From Mycobacterium sp. GA-2829 (GTDB taxonomy: Bacteria; Actinomycetota; Actinomycetes; Mycobacteriales; Mycobacteriaceae), in NCBI RefSeq assembly GCF_001499965.1, contig NZ_LQIT01000009.1, positions 1 through 64,000 on the forward strand: DNA of 64,000 nucleotides. The letters are read 5' to 3'. Made by a program: the position numbers and the translations under genes. Positions 8,762-16,267 of the stretch are shown here, piece after piece. The notes beneath the pieces were generated by a model, which searched no databases, was not told the origin of the DNA, and saw only the letters and a program-made list of their open reading frames with translations. The first letter of the stretch is position 1, and every line of letters begins with the position of its first letter.

Positions 8762-8845
8762 ATACCACCGGGGGTATGTCGTGGCTATGCTACACATACC
8801 CCGGCGGGTATCTGCAGCGTCGGAATAAAATACCCCCGCGGGTAT
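8762..8845. promoter_or_regulatory. Three CstR-type operators in the tauE / persulfide dioxygenase intergenic region
   Basis: Three 14-bp dyads, TACCACCGGGGGTA (8763-8776), TACCCCGGCGGGTA (8797-8810) and TACCCCCGCGGGTA (8831-8844), each flanked by A and T. They start exactly 34 bp apart. They fit the GC-tract operators of the CsoR/CstR family with a four-base spacer. They lie between the divergent tauE (8666) and dioxygenase (8909) genes, so one repressor can control both. Confidence 0.85.
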
Positions 8846-8908
8846 TGTTGCTTAGGTGTGAGGGTCCCCGAGTTGAGGCAGTAGGGCCCACCTAGAGGAG
8901 GAAAGACG

Positions 8909-10288
8909 ATGATTCTGGAGCAGTACTACATCGAGTGCTTGTCGCACGCGTCGTATCTGATTGGCGACGAAATCACCGGGCGCGCAGTGGTTGTCGACCC
9001 GCGCCGCGACATCACCGAATACCTCGACGACGCCGCCAAGCACGGGTTGACAATCGAAGGCGTAATCAACACCCACTTTCACGCGGACTTCGTCTCGGGC
9101 CACCTGGAGCTGGTTGAGGCGACCGGCGGGTGGATCGGCTTCGGTGCGGCCGCCCAGACCGACTACCCGATCCGCCGGCTGTCTGACGGGCAGCACCTCT
9201 CGCTCGGTGAGGTCGACCTGGAGATCCTCTCCACCCCCGGGCACACCTGGGAATCGATCAGTGTCCTGGTGCGTGAACGTCCCGACGTCGAGCCCGTCGC
9301 GGTGCTGACCGGTGACGCGTTGTTCGTCGGCGATGTGGGTCGTCCGGATCTGGTCAATCTGGGTGACGGTTCGACCGCCGACCTGGCGCGGGCGATGTAT
9401 CACAGCATCCACGACAAGCTGCTGGCGCTGCCCGATGACGTCACGGTGATGCCCGCCCACGGCGCGGGTTCGTCATGCGGAAAGAACCTCTCGGCCGAGC
9501 TGACCTCGACGATCGGCGAGCAGCGCCGCACCAACCCGTCGGTGCAGCCGATGACCGAGGACGACTTCGTCGAGCTGATCACCCACGGCCAGCCCGCGGC
9601 ACCCGCATACTTCTCGATGGACGCGGCGATGAACAAGCGGGTTCACCCACTGCTGGATCAGCACCGCAGGATTCCCCCGATGAGCGCGGCTCAGCTACGG
9701 GCCGCGCTGCAGGCCGGCGTCCGGGTGGTCGATGCCCGGTCGGTCGACGACTTCGCGGCCGGTCATCTCCGTGGATCGGTCAACGTCGGCTTCGACGGCC
9801 GCTTCGCCGAAACCGGCGGCATGGTCGCCGAGGTGGGCGCGAACATCGCGCTGATCACCAATCCCGGTGACGAGCAGACCGCGGCCATGCGGCTGGCCCG
9901 CATCGGCTCCGACAACGTGATCGGTTATCTGACCGTCGGCACTGAGGCTGCCTTCCCGGCGGAGCTGACCGATCTCGTTCAACCGGCGCCACGGGTCAGC
10001 GTCGCTGAGCTCGACCTGCTACGGGCCGAGAATGCGGTCACAGTGATCGACATCCGCAATCCCGGCGAACGCGACGTCGGCACCATTCCGGGCGCGGTGC
10101 ACATCCCGCTGGCCCAGCTACGCACCCAGTTGGCGAAAGTTCCTAGCGACAAGCCGATCGTGGTGCATTGCGCAGGAGGCTGGCGCTCCAGCGTGGCCGC
10201 GTCACTGATGCGGGCCGACGGATTCGGACAGGTTAGTGATCTGATCGGCGGTTTCAACGCATGGGCGCAGGCCCACGCCGCAGCATGA
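8909..10288 (+). CDS. Persulfide dioxygenase-rhodanese fusion, CstB-like
   Basis: 459 residues, ATG at 8909 with AGGAGGAAAG upstream. The N-terminal metallo-beta-lactamase fold has the motif THFHADFVSGH (H56, H58, D60, H65), then H112 and D136, the ligand set of ETHE1-like Fe(II) persulfide dioxygenases. Two rhodanese domains follow. The first (about 265-350) lacks a catalytic Cys. The second (about 365-458) has the active loop HCAGGWRSS with Cys421. This MBL/pseudo-rhodanese/rhodanese order is that of CstB, which converts persulfides to thiosulfate and sulfite without releasing H2S. It is controlled by the operators at 8763-8844 and acts with the TauE exporter. Cytoplasmic; no signal peptide. 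Confidence 0.88.
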   Translation: MILEQYYIECLSHASYLIGDEITGRAVVVDPRRDITEYLDDAAKHGLTIEGVINTHFHADFVSGHLELVEATGGWIGFGAAAQTDYPIRRLSDGQHLSLGEVDLEILSTPGHTWESISVLVRERPDVEPVAVLTGDALFVGDVGRPDLVNLGDGSTADLARAMYHSIHDKLLALPDDVTVMPAHGAGSSCGKNLSAELTSTIGEQRRTNPSVQPMTEDDFVELITHGQPAAPAYFSMDAAMNKRVHPLLDQHRRIPPMSAAQLRAALQAGVRVVDARSVDDFAAGHLRGSVNVGFDGRFAETGGMVAEVGANIALITNPGDEQTAAMRLARIGSDNVIGYLTVGTEAAFPAELTDLVQPAPRVSVAELDLLRAENAVTVIDIRNPGERDVGTIPGAVHIPLAQLRTQLAKVPSDKPIVVHCAGGWRSSVAASLMRADGFGQVSDLIGGFNAWAQAHAAA

Positions 10289-10344
10289 ATAACAGCAGCG
10301 CCGATGGTCCTGGGCCGGCCCGCCAGGTAAGCCCGATCTGTGCC

Positions 10345-11040
10345 TCAGTCCCGGGTAATCCCGCGCTGGTGGCGATCGCTTACTGTTTCGACCCTCGCGT
10401 ATTGCGCTGGTGCGGCGGCGAATCGTTGAGCGCACCGCGGTGAGCAGAACCACCAGTCGCGATCGGCGTGACGCAGATGGCTGGCCGCCCTGGCAGGGTC
10501 GACGCGCACGCGGCACACCGCGTCGGTGGGATAGCGGGCCGCCGCCAAGCTGACCGCGTACACCTCCATCGGTGTCGCAATGTTGCGGAGTTCCTTGGCG
10601 CCCAAAGGATCTGGCGAGAGACCGAGCTGCGCGCAGCCCTGACGAACGTTGTCGGTGACCAGAGCCTGCCCTGCACCGGCCAGCACCGTGATGCGCGCGG
10701 CCACATTCACACCGTGTCCGAAGTAGTCGTTGTCGCGGTGCACGGCACTGCCGCGGTGCATGCCAGCCCGCAGCGCGAGGAAGCCGTCCTCATCGGCGGC
10801 CCGGTCAGCGAGCTGCAGGATCGTCGCCACCATCGGCTCGGTCTCGCCGGCACGCAGCATGACCGCATCACCCATCGTCTTGACGATGGCGACGCCCGGC
10901 CCGAGCGACTCACGGGTCACGGCAAGCAGGCGGCCCGCCAGACTGGCCGCCTGTTCATCACCGCACATTTCAGTCAGGACGCTGAATCCGGACAGGTCGA
11001 CGAACGCGAACGTCGCTTGGACACTTTCACATTCGGTCAC
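10345..11040 (-). CDS. Class III adenylate/guanylate cyclase domain fused to a YHS metal-binding domain
   Basis: 231 residues, GTG at 11040. Residues 10-170 are a class III nucleotidyl cyclase catalytic domain: FVDLSGFS gives the first metal Asp (D15), KTMGDAVML the second (D59), and FGHGVNVAARI the transition-state region. Residues about 183-218 form a YHS/TRASH-like domain (AVCRVRVDPARA; DWWFCSPRCAQRF; A.PAQYA) with three Cys suited to metal binding. The protein is soluble, without membrane helices. It lies directly downstream of a 26-residue Cys-rich ORF on the same strand. Metal-dependent cyclic nucleotide signalling is a reasonable inference; whether it makes cAMP or cGMP cannot be told from the motif. 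Confidence 0.8.
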   Translation of the reverse strand: MTECESVQATFAFVDLSGFSVLTEMCGDEQAASLAGRLLAVTRESLGPGVAIVKTMGDAVMLRAGETEPMVATILQLADRAADEDGFLALRAGMHRGSAVHRDNDYFGHGVNVAARITVLAGAGQALVTDNVRQGCAQLGLSPDPLGAKELRNIATPMEVYAVSLAAARYPTDAVCRVRVDPARAASHLRHADRDWWFCSPRCAQRFAAAPAQYARVETVSDRHQRGITRD

Positions 11041-11113
11041 CTGATCGTCCCTTCATCATCGGATGCGCTGATGTCTGGCGGCGCAGCTGAACCGCTGCAT
11101 CACCCGCACGGGC

Positions 11114-11194
11114 TCAGCAGCATTGGTACCCGCATGCCCACGGTGGGCAAGCAGGGTCATCGCAGCAACACGCCGCGAGATCCTCGAGCATCAT
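11114..11194 (-). CDS. 26-residue Cys-rich peptide, putative metal-binding
   Basis: A short ORF begins ATGATG at 11194, nine bases after a near-consensus AAGGAGGTGA. It encodes 26 residues of which seven are Cys: a CCC run (residues 9-11), single Cys at 16 and 21, and a terminal CC pair (25-26), with Asp/Pro between. A competing ATG four bases upstream would give a 13-residue unrelated peptide. Cys density and position, 73 bases ahead of a cyclase that carries a YHS metal domain, suggest a metallothionein-like buffer or a metal-sensing leader. No family is recognised. Confidence 0.5.
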   Translation of the reverse strand: MMLEDLAACCCDDPACPPWACGYQCC

Positions 11195-11358
11195 GCATGT
11201 CACCTCCTTAACCACGGTGTATACGGCGGTGTTCGACCGCCGAAGGTGCCATAGTTATTCGGTTGTGACGCAGCAATTTTGGCGACGTGCGTATCGGCCG
11301 CAGCCCGCGATCCGCGGTGAGTAACGCAACAAATCACTCCGTTTCGCCCACATCGGCT

Positions 11359-11988
11359 CTAGCTCCGGTGCTGATGTTCAGGTTGCAGACGGCCGATGCC
11401 GGGTAGAAAGCGGCCCACGCGGGAGGCGTAGTCGAGATAAGCCAAGCCGTGGCTCCGGCGTAGGTAGGGCTCTTCGGCGAAGCGCACCTGTGCTTCTATG
11501 CCGATCACCGAGACCACAAGGCCGGCGACTGCCACCGCGTTGGGCACCATGAGCGCCAGTCCGATAAACGCGACAGTTGCGGCGGTGAAGATCGGGTTGC
11601 GAACGACCCGGAAGGCACCGGCGGTGACCAGAGTCGTGCGTTCCGCCTCGTCGATCCCGGTCCGCCAGGACGCGCCCATGACCATCTGAGCGGCGAAAGC
11701 CAAGAGTATGCCGAGCACCGCGATCGCGACACCGACCCCGCGCAGCACCGAATGATCCAGGATCGCCAGCGGCGACATGCCGGCCAGGTCGGCGACGGGT
11801 GCCCCGATCCCCACAGTCAGCCAACCGAGGTCGGTTCCGGCCAACGCCCACCACTCCAGTGAGCCGTCAGGGCGCAGTGTGCGTCGCGTGCCGATCTCGC
11901 CGGTGTGGCGTCGTTGAATCGCTGCGCGCAGGGCGCCCATCACCAGCATCATGGCGGCGAACAGAGCCAGCACAGCAATCGCCATCAC
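11359..11988 (-). CDS. Isoprenylcysteine carboxyl methyltransferase-like membrane protein
   Basis: 209 residues with about five membrane segments. The C-terminal half has the ICMT/PEMT-type core: a GAFRVVRNPIFTAATVAFIG block and a final EAQVRFAEEPYLRRSHGLAY segment ahead of GRFLPG. These positions bind SAM and the substrate carboxylate in the family. Bacterial members methylate small or isoprenoid-linked molecules and most have no assigned substrate. Its ATG overlaps the stop of the upstream methyltransferase gene by four bases (11985-11988), so the two are co-translated. Confidence 0.7.
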   Translation of the reverse strand: MMAIAVLALFAAMMLVMGALRAAIQRRHTGEIGTRRTLRPDGSLEWWALAGTDLGWLTVGIGAPVADLAGMSPLAILDHSVLRGVGVAIAVLGILLAFAAQMVMGASWRTGIDEAERTTLVTAGAFRVVRNPIFTAATVAFIGLALMVPNAVAVAGLVVSVIGIEAQVRFAEEPYLRRSHGLAYLDYASRVGRFLPGIGRLQPEHQHRS

Positions 11989-12617
11989 CGCCCACCCCCG
12001 GTGCGCACGGGCTTGGCGGCAGCGCCGAGCAGGTAATCACCCTGGATTCGGGTGAGCGATCCGAGCACCACCAGGCCGTGGTGGGCCAGTTCATCGAGGA
12101 ACTGTTCGGCGCTGAATCGGTCGTCGGTGGGGTGATCAAACAACCGCCGGTAGATGGGGCGCGCCAGGGCGTGGGAGGTGACCTCCTCGAAGTAGAACCG
12201 ACCACCCGGTGCGATCACCCGGGCGACTTCGGCGGTGGCTTTTCGCCAATCCGGGATATGGTGCACGATCCCGAAATCGAAGACCGCGCCGTAGCTGTCG
12301 TCGTCGGCATCCAGTGCGGTGCGCAGATCGGTGGCGCTGCCCTCGGCCAGCCGGACCCGATCCCCGTAGCGGGCCAGGCGCCGGCCGGCGCGACGGATCA
12401 TCGCCGGGTCCAGATCCACCGCGTCCACGGTGTCCGCCCCAAACCGCTCCAAGATCAGCTTCGAGCCGTATCCTGACCCGCAGCCGATCTCCAATGCTCG
12501 GGTGCCGGGCAGCAGGCGGCCGCCAAACCGCAGCAGCACCGGCACCTCATAGATGCGTTGCAGCCAGCGCCGCGGCGGCGAATTCACCAGCCCGGTCTCG
12601 GCCCGGTTCATCAACAT
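11985..12617 (-). CDS. Class I SAM-dependent methyltransferase
   Basis: 210 residues. The N-terminal Rossmann core has ALEIGCGSGYGSKLILERFG (motif I, about 40-60), VDAVDLDP (motif II) and a GIVHHIPDWRKATAEVARV segment, followed by GGRFYFEEV. It is a soluble enzyme of the ubiquinone/menaquinone-type class I fold; the substrate is unknown. It is the first full gene of a two-gene operon with an ICMT-like enzyme and lies downstream of a tiny membrane ORF (12741-12833). Located beside the CmtR/P-ATPase cluster but divergent from it. Confidence 0.75.
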   Translation of the reverse strand: MLMNRAETGLVNSPPRRWLQRIYEVPVLLRFGGRLLPGTRALEIGCGSGYGSKLILERFGADTVDAVDLDPAMIRRAGRRLARYGDRVRLAEGSATDLRTALDADDDSYGAVFDFGIVHHIPDWRKATAEVARVIAPGGRFYFEEVTSHALARPIYRRLFDHPTDDRFSAEQFLDELAHHGLVVLGSLTRIQGDYLLGAAAKPVRTGGGR

Positions 12618-12740
12618 CGCAGTTACCCCTTTCTACGATCGGCAACGGTGTTCGAGTCATCCCATCGCTCGGTCCGCTGATTGGGTTGTGACCGAACGCT
12701 TTTCGGCCCGAGGGCGGGTGGGTTGTGTGTCGAGCAGGCG

Positions 12741-12833
12741 TCACGTTCTGATCGTGATGTCGAACGCGACCGTGATCACCGCGATCAGCAACCCGGCCAA
12801 GGCCCACCACCGCTTGCGTTCGGATTCGATCAT
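12741..12833 (-). CDS. 30-residue single-helix membrane ORF, possibly a truncated MFS N-terminus
   Basis: ATG at 12833 follows GAGGTGGAG. The peptide begins with a basic MIESERKRWW stretch and one hydrophobic helix (ALAGLLIAVITVAFDI), then stops. The first helix of EmrB/QacA-type drug transporters has this look, including the Asp after the hydrophobic run. It is therefore either a genuine single-helix small protein or a remnant of a transporter gene cut after its first segment. It precedes the methyltransferase pair on the same strand. Confidence 0.4.
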   Translation of the reverse strand: MIESERKRWWALAGLLIAVITVAFDITIRT

Positions 12834-12860
12834 CTCCACCTCCCGAATCAACGCCTGTGA

Positions 12861-12910
12861 ACGCTATCACCGTAATTTCCCGATCAATTTGGTTTGTACG
12901 CTATCATCGT
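12861..12910. promoter_or_regulatory. Direct repeat in the CmtR-like repressor promoter
   Basis: ACGCTATCACCGT (12861-12873) and ACGCTATCATCGT (12898-12910) match at 12 of 13 positions and are 37 bp apart, immediately ahead of the ArsR-family gene at 12914. They are candidate binding sites for that repressor or promoter elements. The second copy abuts the start codon, which would allow steric block. Confidence 0.45.
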
Positions 12911-12913
12911 CGA

Positions 12914-13300
12914 ATGGCGATGACAACGGGTAGATCCTCAACGCGATTCACCACAGACCTGACACCGGCTGTGGCGCTGTTTCACGGCCTGTCCGACCCG
13001 ACCCGGCTGGCGATCCTGGAGCGACTCACCGAAGGCGAAGCCCGCGTGGTGGATCTGACCGGCTTGCTCGGAGCGGCGCAGTCGACCGTGTCGGCGCATC
13101 TGGCCTGTCTGCGTGAGTGCGGTCTGGTAACCGGCCGTCCCGAGGGCCGGCAGATGTTCTACTCGCTGACCCGCCCGGAGCTGATGGATCTGCTGGCCTC
13201 GGCCGAGACGCTACTGGCCGCCACCGGCAACAAGGTGGCGCTATGCCCCAATTACGGAACCCGTGCCAGGGGAACGACCAAGACGAGGGGAAGCAAATGA
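12914..13300 (+). CDS. ArsR-family metal repressor, CmtR/CadC-like
   Basis: 128 residues using the ATG at 12914; an ORF continues upstream but lacks ArsR features. The winged helix has LSDPTRLAILERLTEGEARV and AAQSTVSAHLACLRECGLV. The CLREC pair (Cys-x3-Cys in the recognition helix) matches the Cys pair of CmtR, and a third Cys near the C-terminus (VALCPNYG) matches the distal CmtR ligand. CmtR senses Cd(II)/Pb(II). The stop overlaps the ATG of the P-type ATPase gene (ATGA at 13297-13300). In Mycobacterium tuberculosis CmtR controls the ATPase CtpG, and the same pairing is seen here. Metal specificity is inferred. Confidence 0.8.
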   Translation: MAMTTGRSSTRFTTDLTPAVALFHGLSDPTRLAILERLTEGEARVVDLTGLLGAAQSTVSAHLACLRECGLVTGRPEGRQMFYSLTRPELMDLLASAETLLAATGNKVALCPNYGTRARGTTKTRGSK

Positions 13301-15267
13301 GCGACGCGTGCGGCTGCGGCCACGACGAAGCCGCGACCGACGAACAGGCCGAGGAGCACGAGCCCGAACGCCTGTGGCAGGTGCGCGAACTGCAGTTCGC
13401 CGCCATCTCGGGTGTGCTGCTGCTAGGGGCGCTGATTGCTGGCTTCGCGGATGCGGCGCGACCGGTCATTCTCACGCTGGAAGCGCTGTCCCTGGTCGTC
13501 GGCGCCTACACCTTCGTTCCCTCCACGCTCAAGCGGCTGGCCACGGGCAAGATCGGCGTCGGCACACTGATGACCATCGCCGCCGTGGGCGCGGTGATCC
13601 TCGGCGAGGTCGGCGAGGCCGCCATGCTGGCGTTCCTGTTCTCCATCAGTGAGGGCCTCGAGGAGTACTCGCTGGCCCGCACCCGACGCGGCCTGCGCGC
13701 ATTGCTGTCGCTGGTGCCCGAAGAGGCAACCATCCTGCGCGACGGCACCGAAATCATCGTCGCCCCAGCCGAATTGCGGATCGGCGACCGGATGGTGGTC
13801 AAACCCGGTGAGCGCATGGCCACTGACGGCGTCATCCGCCACGGCCGCACCGCGCTGGACGTCTCGGCCATCACCGGCGAGTCGGTGCCCGTCGAGGCAG
13901 GACCCGGTGACGAGGTGTTCGCCGGGTCCATCAACGGCACCGGTTCACTCGAGGTCGAGGTCACCACCACCGCCGAGGACAACTCGCTGGCCCGCATCGT
14001 GCGCATCGTGGAGGCCGAACAATCCCGCAAGGGCGCTTCCCAACGCCTGGCCGACCGCATCGCCAAACCTCTCGTGCCGGGGGTGATGATCACCGCGACG
14101 CTGATCGCGGTGATCGGCAGCATCTTCGGCGACCCGACCACGTGGATCGAACGCGCGCTGGTCGTGCTGGTCGCGGCCTCCCCGTGTGCGTTGGCGATCT
14201 CGGTGCCGGTCACCGTGGTGGCCGCGATCGGCGCGGCCAGCCGACTCGGCGCACTGGTCAAGGGCGGTGCCGCACTGGAAGCTCTGGGCGCAGTCCGCGG
14301 TGTCGCCCTCGACAAGACCGGCACCCTGACCGCCAACCGGCCCGCCGTCATCGATATCGCCACCACCAACGGCGCCACCCGCGAACACGTCCTGGACCTG
14401 GCTGCGGCGCTGGAAGCGCGCAGCGAACACCCGCTGGCCGCGGCGATCCTGGCCGCCGTCGACAACGTCACCCCGGCCACCGACGTCGAAGCTGCGACCG
14501 GAGCCGGCCTCACCGGCCGCCGCGACGGGCACACCATCCGGCTGGGCCGCCCAGGCTGGCTCGAGCCAGGAGCACTGGCCGGCGATGTCGCGCGCATGCA
14601 GCAGGCCGGCGCCACCGCGGTCCTCGTCGAAGACAACGGCCAGGTGATCGGCGCGATCGCCGTGCGCGACGAACTGCGGCCCGAGGCCGCCGAGGTCGTC
14701 GCCCAGCTGCGCCGCGACGGCTACCACGTCGCCATGCTCACCGGCGACAACCACACCACCGCATCCGCGCTCGCCCGCGACGTCGGCATCGACGCCGTGC
14801 ACGCCGAGCTGCGTCCCGAAGACAAAGCCCGGTTGATCGAAAATCTGCGAACCGAACGCTCCACCGCCATGGTCGGCGACGGCGTCAACGACGCCCCCGC
14901 ACTGGCCACCGCCGACCTGGGTATCGCGATGGGCGCGATGGGCACCGACGTGGCCATCGAAACGGCCGACGTGGCATTGATGGGCGAAGACCTCCGCCAC
15001 CTCCCCCAGACCTTCGGCCACGCCCGCCGCGCGCGACGCATCATGCTGCAAAACGTCGGCCTGTCCCTGGCCCTGATCACCGCGCTGATCCCGCTCGCCC
15101 TGTTCGGGGTCCTCGGCCTGGCCGCCGTCGTGCTGGTCCACGAACTCGCCGAGGTCGTCGTCATCGCCAACGGTGTGCGCGCCGGCCGCGCCAAGCCACT
15201 AGCCGTCACACCGGTCGGCCGACCGACATCATCGCCGCACACCGCGACGGCGGCGGCGCCGTCGTGA
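13297..15267 (+). CDS. Heavy-metal translocating P1B-type ATPase, CtpG-like
   Basis: 656 residues from ATG at 13297 (coupled to the repressor stop). The N-terminus has a short CGCGH motif but no HMA domain. Motifs in order: AITGESVPV (actuator), VAASPCALA (SPC metal site in a membrane helix), DKTGTLT (phosphorylation), ARSEHPLAAAI (HP motif), MLTGDN and GDGVNDAPA. A final helix carries VLVHELAEVVV. SPC rather than CPC, plus the HE motif in the last helices, places it near P1B-4/CtpG pumps for Cd, Co, Zn or related divalent ions rather than copper. With the CmtR-like sensor it forms an inducible metal-export pair. Confidence 0.88.
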   Translation: MSDACGCGHDEAATDEQAEEHEPERLWQVRELQFAAISGVLLLGALIAGFADAARPVILTLEALSLVVGAYTFVPSTLKRLATGKIGVGTLMTIAAVGAVILGEVGEAAMLAFLFSISEGLEEYSLARTRRGLRALLSLVPEEATILRDGTEIIVAPAELRIGDRMVVKPGERMATDGVIRHGRTALDVSAITGESVPVEAGPGDEVFAGSINGTGSLEVEVTTTAEDNSLARIVRIVEAEQSRKGASQRLADRIAKPLVPGVMITATLIAVIGSIFGDPTTWIERALVVLVAASPCALAISVPVTVVAAIGAASRLGALVKGGAALEALGAVRGVALDKTGTLTANRPAVIDIATTNGATREHVLDLAAALEARSEHPLAAAILAAVDNVTPATDVEAATGAGLTGRRDGHTIRLGRPGWLEPGALAGDVARMQQAGATAVLVEDNGQVIGAIAVRDELRPEAAEVVAQLRRDGYHVAMLTGDNHTTASALARDVGIDAVHAELRPEDKARLIENLRTERSTAMVGDGVNDAPALATADLGIAMGAMGTDVAIETADVALMGEDLRHLPQTFGHARRARRIMLQNVGLSLALITALIPLALFGVLGLAAVVLVHELAEVVVIANGVRAGRAKPLAVTPVGRPTSSPHTATAAAPS

Positions 15268-15334
15268 TCCCGAGCATTCAAGACGCGCGAAGGCACACCA
15301 GCAGGAAACGCCTCACCCCGACGACCGGTTCGCC

Positions 15335-15985
15335 ATGACGCAGCCTTCTGACGAAACCCTCGTTCGGCGCGGGCTGGCACTCGCGTGGTTCATCGTCGTC
15401 TGGGACGTGCTCGAAGGCGTCATCGCCGTCACCGCCGGACTGTCAGCAGGATCCATCGCACTGGTTGGCTTCGGCATCGACTCGGGGATCGAGGTCTTCG
15501 CCGCCGCCGTGGTCATTTGGCAGCTGCGCGGCGGCGCGCACGCCCGCCAACGGCCCGCGCTGCGCGCCATCGCGATGACCTTTTACGCCCTCGCCGCTTA
15601 TGTGGCGTTCGAATCGATCCGTGATCTGGTCACGCAAGACAAGGCTGGCGAGTCGCTGATCGGCATCGTGCTCAACGTGGTCGCCCTGATCGTCATGATC
15701 CCGGTCGCCCTAACCCAGCGGCGCACCGGGCGGGCGCTGAACAACCCCGTGCTGGTCGCCCAGTCCTCCGAAACGTGGATGTCCAACGCCCTGTCCATCA
15801 CCGTGCTGGCCGGGCTGGGACTCAACGCCGCAGTCGGCTGGTGGTGGGCCGACCCCGTGGTCGCCCTGGTCGTTGCCGTGCTCGCAGCGCACTCGGGCCG
15901 AGAAGCCTGGCGCGAAGCAGACGAGGCGACGAGCCCATCGCGTGCCACCACACCCTCTGGGCCAGATCGGCGCGAGACCGGTTGA
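15335..15985 (+). CDS. Small cation-diffusion-facilitator-like membrane transporter
   Basis: 216 residues with five or six hydrophobic segments. Motifs resemble degenerate CDF transporters: GFGIDSGIEVFAA in an early helix and SSETWMSNALSITVLAGLG in the fifth, where classic CDF proteins have His/Asp quartets. There is no C-terminal cytoplasmic ferredoxin-like domain. It begins 67 bases after the P-ATPase stop on the same strand and is probably in its operon, acting in metal efflux from the cytosol. A weak ribosome site leaves the start (ATG at 15335) slightly uncertain. Confidence 0.7.
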   Translation: MTQPSDETLVRRGLALAWFIVVWDVLEGVIAVTAGLSAGSIALVGFGIDSGIEVFAAAVVIWQLRGGAHARQRPALRAIAMTFYALAAYVAFESIRDLVTQDKAGESLIGIVLNVVALIVMIPVALTQRRTGRALNNPVLVAQSSETWMSNALSITVLAGLGLNAAVGWWWADPVVALVVAVLAAHSGREAWREADEATSPSRATTPSGPDRRETG

Positions 15986-15986
15986 G

Positions 15987-16199
15987 CTAACGGTGTTTGA
16001 CGCGGTCGGCCAGCACAGCCTGGAAGCGGGGGCAGACCGCCAGGTCGCCGTGTTCGCAGCCCAGCGCGGTGTCGATAAGGGCCAGCGCGGCGTGTGCCTC
16101 GGCGACGCGCCGGGTGAGCGCGTCGTGCTGCTGCTGCAGCACCGCATTGCGCTCGGCCGGGGTAAGTGCGGTCAGTATCGCGTCATGTCGATACGTCAC
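15987..16199 (-). CDS. 70-residue protein equal to a MerR effector domain without its DNA-binding domain
   Basis: GTG at 16199 follows GAAGGG. The sequence is a long helix (NAVLQQQHDALTRRVAEAHA) then ALALIDTALGCEHGDLAVCP and a short helix. Coiled helix plus a C..H(G)D...CP loop resembles the C-terminal dimerisation and metal-binding region of MerR-family regulators. No helix-turn-helix precedes it in any frame, so this is a stand-alone domain or a remnant with a new start. It converges with the CDF-like gene two bases away. A GGGTTT/AAACCC dyad lies 21 bases upstream. Confidence 0.5.
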   Translation of the reverse strand: MTYRHDAILTALTPAERNAVLQQQHDALTRRVAEAHAALALIDTALGCEHGDLAVCPRFQAVLADRVKHR

Positions 16200-16219
16200 C
16201 GTGACCCTTCTCTTCGAGA

Positions 16220-16233
16220 GGGTTTACAAACCC
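16220..16233. promoter_or_regulatory. GGGTTT-AC-AAACCC dyad
   Basis: A 14-bp dyad with perfect 6-bp arms at 16220-16225 and 16228-16233. It lies between the divergent-side start at 16199 and the lipoprotein stop at 16268. It could be an operator for the small gene at 15987-16199, or a weak hairpin ending the lipoprotein transcript. Confidence 0.4.
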
Positions 16234-16267
16234 CAATCATCCTGTCCCCCAGCATGTTAGAGCCGTG

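Noticed and set aside
13506..15141. Long minus-strand ORFs opposite the P-type ATPase
   Set aside because: Shadow frames of a GC-rich gene: Ser/Thr- or Gly/Asp-rich with no domains.
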